From positions 7,509,501-7,573,500 of the forward strand of contig NZ_CP101137.1 in assembly GCF_028473745.1 (NCBI RefSeq): a stretch of DNA of 64,000 nt. The letters are read 5' to 3'. Within the stretch, counting starts at the first letter, position 1. The number at the start of each line of letters is the position of its first letter. Both the position numbers and the translations under genes were made by a program. The DNA is from Streptomyces sp. M92 (GTDB lineage Bacteria > Actinomycetota > Actinomycetes > Streptomycetales > Streptomycetaceae). The notes below the pieces were generated by a model, which was not told the DNA's origin, made no database searches, and was given only the letters and a program-made list of their open reading frames with translations. Positions 60,671 through 64,000 of the stretch are shown piece after piece.

Positions 60671-61771
60671 TCAGCCCGCGATGTCGGCGTAGCCCTCGAT
60701 CGAGCGCGGGTCGCGGGGGCCCGGGCCGACGTAGCGGGCCGAGGGGCGGACCAGGCGGCCGGTGCGCTTCTGTTCCAGGATGTGCGCGGACCAGCCGGCC
60801 GTGCGGGCGCAGGTGAACATCGAGGTGAACATGTGGGCCGGGACCTCGGCGAAGTCCAGCATGATGGCGGCCCAGAACTCGACGTTGGTGGCGAGGACCC
60901 GGTCGGGGCGGCGGGCGTGGAGTTCGGCCAGGGCGGCCTTCTCCAGGGCCTCGGCGACCTCGTAGCGCGGGGCGCCCAGTTCGCGGGCGGTGCGGCGCAG
61001 GACGCGGGCGCGGGGGTCCTCGGCGCGGTAGACGCGGTGGCCGAAGCCCATGAGGCGTTCGCCCGCGTCGAGGGTCTTCCTGACGTAGGCCTCGGCGTCC
61101 CCGGTGCGTTCGATCTCCTCGATCATGTGCAGGACGCGGGAGGGGGCGCCGCCGTGCAGCGGGCCGGACATGGCGCCGACGGCTCCGGAGAGGGCGGCGG
61201 CCACGTCGGCGCCGGTGGAGGCGATGACGCGGGCGGTGAAGGTGGAGGCGTTCATGCCGTGCTCGGCGGCGGAGGTCCAGTAGGCGTCGACGGCGGCGAC
61301 GTGCCTGGGGTCGGGTTCGCCGCGCCAGCGGATCATGAAGCGTTCGACGACGGACTGGGCCTTGTCGATCTCGCGCTGCGGGACCATGGGCAGGCCCTGG
61401 CCGCGGGCGGACTGGGCGACGTAGGACAGGGCCATGACGGCGGCGCGGGCGAGGTCGGCGCGGGCCTGCTCGGCGTCGATGTCGAGGAGCGGTTTGAGGC
61501 CCCAGACGGGGGCGAGCATGGCGAGCGCCGACTGCACGTCGACGCGGATGTCGCCGGAGTGCACGGGGATGGGGAAGGGTTCGGCCGGGGGCAGGCCGGG
61601 GTTGAAGGCGCCGTCGACGAGCAGGCCCCAGACGTTCCCGAAGGAGACGTGCCCGACCAGGTCCTCGATGTCGACGCCGCGGTAGCGGAGGGCGCCGCCC
61701 TCCTTGTCGGGTTCGGCGATCTCCGTCTCGAACGCGACGACTCCTTCGAGCCCGGGTGCGAAGTCGGACAT
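60671..61771 (-). CDS. Citrate synthase-family protein (type 2)
   Basis: A 366-residue protein. It shows the family's substrate-binding motifs: GPLHGGAPSRVLHM (catalytic His), GFGHRVYRAEDPRA (His), and FTSMFTCARTAGWSAHILEQ. Where most enzymes have NVDFY, it has NVEFWAAIMLDF, replacing the catalytic Asp with Glu; I recall the same in actinobacterial CitA-type proteins. It should condense acetyl-CoA with oxaloacetate, or a methylcitrate-type substrate. The ATG at 61771 starts the conserved frame; the longer opening adds an unrelated leader. Divergent from pdxH. Confidence 0.92.
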   Translation of the reverse strand: MSDFAPGLEGVVAFETEIAEPDKEGGALRYRGVDIEDLVGHVSFGNVWGLLVDGAFNPGLPPAEPFPIPVHSGDIRVDVQSALAMLAPVWGLKPLLDIDAEQARADLARAAVMALSYVAQSARGQGLPMVPQREIDKAQSVVERFMIRWRGEPDPRHVAAVDAYWTSAAEHGMNASTFTARVIASTGADVAAALSGAVGAMSGPLHGGAPSRVLHMIEEIERTGDAEAYVRKTLDAGERLMGFGHRVYRAEDPRARVLRRTARELGAPRYEVAEALEKAALAELHARRPDRVLATNVEFWAAIMLDFAEVPAHMFTSMFTCARTAGWSAHILEQKRTGRLVRPSARYVGPGPRDPRSIEGYADIAG

Positions 61772-62058
61772 CAGGCGGCTCCTCGTGATCGTATGTGTGG
61801 CGACCGGCCCGTCTCGGAACACCGGAACACCCGGTTCCTGTGGATCCGCGGTCGGTCGACGACTCGCGGTCCCGGTCTCCGGTCACCCCTGTGATGCCCC
61901 GTTCGGCCTCGGGTCATCCAACCGGGACGGGATCAGCACGATATCTCCGAGTGCCACCTTTGGGGAGGGGTGGCGGCACTGAGTGCCACTTTCTGCCCGG
62001 AGGGCGGGGCGGAGGACGTGACGAAGGACGCAGTGGAGGGCGCGGTGGATGCGGCAGG

Positions 62059-62736
62059 ATGGCCGCTGTGACCGACCGCGATGCCGTCCCCTTCGATCTC
62101 GCCTCGATGCGCAAGCAGTACCGGGCCGAGGGGCTTGCCGAGTCCGAGCTGGCCGCCACGCCCCTGGAGCAGTTCGCGCGCTGGTTCAAGCAGGCCGCGA
62201 CGGAGGGCGGGCTGTTCGAGCCGAACGCGATGGTCGTCTCCACGGCGGACGCCGAGGGCCGGCCCAGCTCCCGCACGGTGCTGCTGAAGCACTTCGACGA
62301 GCGGGGCTTCGTCTTCTACACCAACTACGAGTCGCGCAAGGGCCGTGAGCTGGGCGGGAATCCGTACGTGTCGCTGCTGTTCCCGTGGCATCCGATGGCC
62401 CGGCAGGTCATCGTGACGGGGACGGCGCGGCGGACCGGGCGGGACGAGACCGCCGGGTACTTCCGGACCCGGCCGCACGGCTCCCAGCTGGGTGCCTGGG
62501 CCAGCGCCCAGTCGTCGGTGGTGGCCGGCCGGGACGCCCTGGACGCCGCGTACGCCGGGCTGGCGGCGCGCTATCCGGAGGGCGAGCAGGTGCCGGTGCC
62601 GCCGCACTGGGGCGGGTTCCGGGTGGTGCCGGACGCGGTGGAGTTCTGGCAGGGGCGGGAGAACCGGCTGCACGACCGGCTGCGGTACGTGGCGGGGGCG
62701 GGCGGGGGGTGGCGGGTGGAGCGGCTGAGTCCGTGA
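62059..62736 (+). CDS. pdxH: Pyridoxine/pyridoxamine 5'-phosphate oxidase
   Basis: A 225-residue FMN enzyme that oxidises pyridoxine or pyridoxamine 5'-phosphate to pyridoxal 5'-phosphate, the last step of vitamin B6 synthesis and salvage. Conserved parts: [72 protein letters not shown] and [15 protein letters not shown], the complete PdxH C-terminal signature. ATG 62059 or GTG 62068 could start it. It is divergent from the citrate synthase gene, with 287 bases between starts. Confidence 0.97.
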   Translation: MAAVTDRDAVPFDLASMRKQYRAEGLAESELAATPLEQFARWFKQAATEGGLFEPNAMVVSTADAEGRPSSRTVLLKHFDERGFVFYTNYESRKGRELGGNPYVSLLFPWHPMARQVIVTGTARRTGRDETAGYFRTRPHGSQLGAWASAQSSVVAGRDALDAAYAGLAARYPEGEQVPVPPHWGGFRVVPDAVEFWQGRENRLHDRLRYVAGAGGGWRVERLSP

Positions 62737-62741
62737 GATCC

Positions 62742-62778
62742 GCAAGCACTTCGCTCGCTCTGGGACTAGAATGCTTGC
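62742..62778 (+). promoter_or_regulatory. Operator and leaderless promoter of the VapBC-like module
   Basis: GCAAGCA (62742-62748) and its complement TGCTTGC (62772-62778) form an inverted repeat ending right before the ATG. A -10 TAGAAT (62767-62772) overlaps the right arm and leads to transcription from about the start codon, suggesting a leaderless message autorepressed by the antitoxin. Confidence 0.6.
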
Positions 62779-63015
62779 ATGGCTACGATCCACGTGCGGG
62801 ACGTCCCGGAGGACTCACTGCGCACGCTGAAGGCGAGAGCGGCGCGCACGGGGCAGTCCCTGCAGAACTACGTCCTGCAGCTGCTGGTGAGTGAGGCGGC
62901 GCTGCTGTCGCCCGCCGAAGCGGCGGCCGAAGCGCGTGCGATCGCCTCGCGCGGCAACGTGTCGGCGGACGACGTCACCGACGTCCTGCGTGATCTGCGC
63001 GAGGCCCGCGGGTGA
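62779..63015 (+). CDS. FitA-like (VapB-type) ribbon-helix-helix antitoxin
   Basis: A 78-residue protein. The start MATIHVRDVPEDSLRTLKAR is the beta-strand and first helix of a FitA-like ribbon-helix-helix DNA-binding domain, and the helical C-terminus (AASR...ADDVTDVLRDLREARG) should bind the toxin. It overlaps the toxin gene by 4 bases (GTGA), so the two are co-translated, as in classical VapBC-type modules. Confidence 0.9.
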   Translation: MATIHVRDVPEDSLRTLKARAARTGQSLQNYVLQLLVSEAALLSPAEAAAEARAIASRGNVSADDVTDVLRDLREARG

Positions 63016-63416
63016 GCGTGCTCGTCCTGGACACCTCCGCTCTCGTGGAGTTCCTCGTGGGCGGCGACGAACTCGCCGAGCGGGTCCGGGCCCGCACCCT
63101 GGACCACCGGCTGGCCGCACCGCACGCCGTCGACCTGGAGTGCGCGTCCGTCCTGCGCGGCCTCGTACGCGGCAACAAGCTGCCCGAGGGCGAGGCGGAG
63201 CGTGCGCTGCAGCTTCTGGGGCGGATGCCGCTGAGGCGCTACGACCATGTGCCGCTGCTGCCCCGCGTCTGGGAGCTGCGGCACAACATGTGGCCCTACG
63301 ACGCCTCCTACGTCGCTCTCGCCGAGACCCTCGACGCCGCGCTCGTCACCGTGGACGCCAAGTTCGCCGGTGCGCCGCACTTGCGCTGCCGCGTCGACAA
63401 CCTGCGGCTCGGCTGA
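63012..63416 (+). CDS. PIN-domain (VapC-type) toxin
   Basis: A 134-residue protein. VLVLDTSALVEFLV (first Asp), then Glu in HAVDLECASVLRG, and YDASYVALAETLDAALVTVD AK give the acidic residues of the PIN nuclease site. VapC toxins cleave tRNA or rRNA and stop growth. The preceding ribbon-helix-helix protein is the antitoxin. Start GTG 63012 overlaps the antitoxin stop. Confidence 0.92.
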   Translation: MSVLVLDTSALVEFLVGGDELAERVRARTLDHRLAAPHAVDLECASVLRGLVRGNKLPEGEAERALQLLGRMPLRRYDHVPLLPRVWELRHNMWPYDASYVALAETLDAALVTVDAKFAGAPHLRCRVDNLRLG

Positions 63417-63428
63417 CGGCCGGGCACG

Positions 63429-64000
63429 TCAGTCCAGTACCACGCTCAGCAGCCGCGCCCACTGCTCCACGACCCGTTCCCGGCGGGCCGTGTCGTCGGT
63501 GAGGAGGTTGGCGAGGCCGAGACCGCGGGCCATGTCGAGGAGGCCCTGGACGGTTTCGCGGGCACCGGGGCGGCTCTCGTCGGCGCCGAGGAGGTCGACG
63601 GCGATGCGGTGGGTCTCGCGGCCGACGCGGGCCTCCAGCTCGGTCACCCGGCCCCGCAGCTGCTCCTCGTTGGAGGCGGCCACCCACAGGTGGAGGGCGG
63701 CGCGGAAGAGGGGGCCGGTGTAGAGGTCGACGAGCGCGGCGACGACGGCGTGCCGGTCGCCGGGGCCGGCGCCCTCGGGGAAGAGGGCGCGCAGCGCGAC
63801 GGAGCGCTGCTCGGCGACGTACTCGACGGCGGCGGTGAAGAGGTCCTCGCGGGTCGGGAAGTGGTGCTGGGCGGCGCCCCGGGAGACGCCGGCGCGTTCG
63901 GCGACGACGGAGACCGTGGAGCCGGCCCAGCCGTGCTCGGCGAGGCAGGCCACGGCGGCTTCCAGGAGCCGCTGCCGGGTGGCCCGGCTGCGGTCCTGCT
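63429..64000 (-). CDS. TetR-family transcriptional regulator (5' end beyond the window)
   Basis: At least 190 residues; the N-terminus lies past base 64000. The HTH is complete: RSRATRQRLLEAAVACLAEH, then VSVVAERAGVSRGAAQHHFP and TREDLFTAAVEYVAEQ. The C-terminal helical domain follows. The frame stays open without a stop to the window end, and the residues before the apparent Met at 63953 belong to the same HTH, so 63953 is not the true start. Its target and ligand are unknown. Confidence 0.9.
   Translation of the reverse strand, partial: QDRSRATRQRLLEAAVACLAEHGWAGSTVSVVAERAGVSRGAAQHHFPTREDLFTAAVEYVAEQRSVALRALFPEGAGPGDRHAVVAALVDLYTGPLFRAALHLWVAASNEEQLRGRVTELEARVGRETHRIAVDLLGADESRPGARETVQGLLDMARGLGLANLLTDDTARRERVVEQWARLLSVVLD

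Noticed and set aside
1-64000. tRNA genes, CRISPR arrays, prophage or conjugative elements
   Set aside because: I found no GGTTCGAATCC-type arm, spaced repeats, integrase or phage genes.

Overview
The window is high-GC DNA with dense genes, strong third-codon GC bias and frequent 4-base start/stop overlaps. It is typical of a Streptomyces chromosome core. Three landmarks point to a close relative of S. coelicolor: the global antibiotic-regulator cluster afsR-afsS-afsK (21.5-27.4 kb), the F420 precursor gene fbiC (14.6-17.2 kb), and a 230-residue DtxR-family iron repressor of the DmdR1/DesR type (56.2-56.9 kb). I saw no tRNA, rRNA, CRISPR array, insertion sequence or prophage.

Layout. 0-7 kb: a penicillin-binding D,D-carboxypeptidase with a very long repeat-rich cytoplasmic tail, a polytopic membrane protein and a sodium:solute symporter. 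7-14.5 kb: small metabolic and regulatory genes, including a VOC protein, a degenerate ADP-ribosylglycohydrolase, a LysR/DoxX divergent pair, an HTH protein, an XRE/DUF397/HATPase module and a degenerate L,D-transpeptidase-like protein. 14.5-21.5 kb: fbiC, a Tat-exported PHP protein, a small two-gene cassette (secreted cationic peptide plus three-helix membrane protein) bracketed by two copies of a structured repeat, a secreted-type nuclease fold and an F420-type nitroreductase. 21.5-27.4 kb: afsR, afsS and convergent afsK, with two perfect back-to-back hairpins between afsS and afsK. 27.6-37.3 kb: VOC, TetR, AsnC/LysE, two FMN split-barrel oxidases, GNAT, flavin monooxygenase, MFS, GlxA-type regulator and an anti-sigma-like ATPase. 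37.8-44.7 kb: EF-hand protein, STAS anti-anti-sigma factor, ECF sigma factor coupled to a zinc anti-sigma/MDMPI fusion, and a regulator/DUF4097/DrrAB-type ABC operon. 44.7-55.7 kb: purU, a substrate-binding lipoprotein, a frameshifted repeat-rich membrane protein, an NsdA-like regulator, a primase/polymerase-domain protein, a second ABC transporter and an alpha/beta hydrolase without its serine. 56.2-64 kb: iron repressor, SIS protein, PAS/GAF protein, RidA-GNAT fusion, citrate synthase, pdxH, a VapBC-like module and a truncated TetR.

Functional themes are signalling (AfsK kinase to AfsR, which activates afsS; sigma/anti-sigma; STAS and HATPase proteins), drug and solute export, flavin/F420/PLP cofactor metabolism and iron control. 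The most unusual points are the repeat-bracketed peptide/membrane cassette at 19.0-20.0 kb, a promoter plus 12-codon ORF at 60.4-60.5 kb, and three enzyme-fold proteins that have lost catalytic residues.
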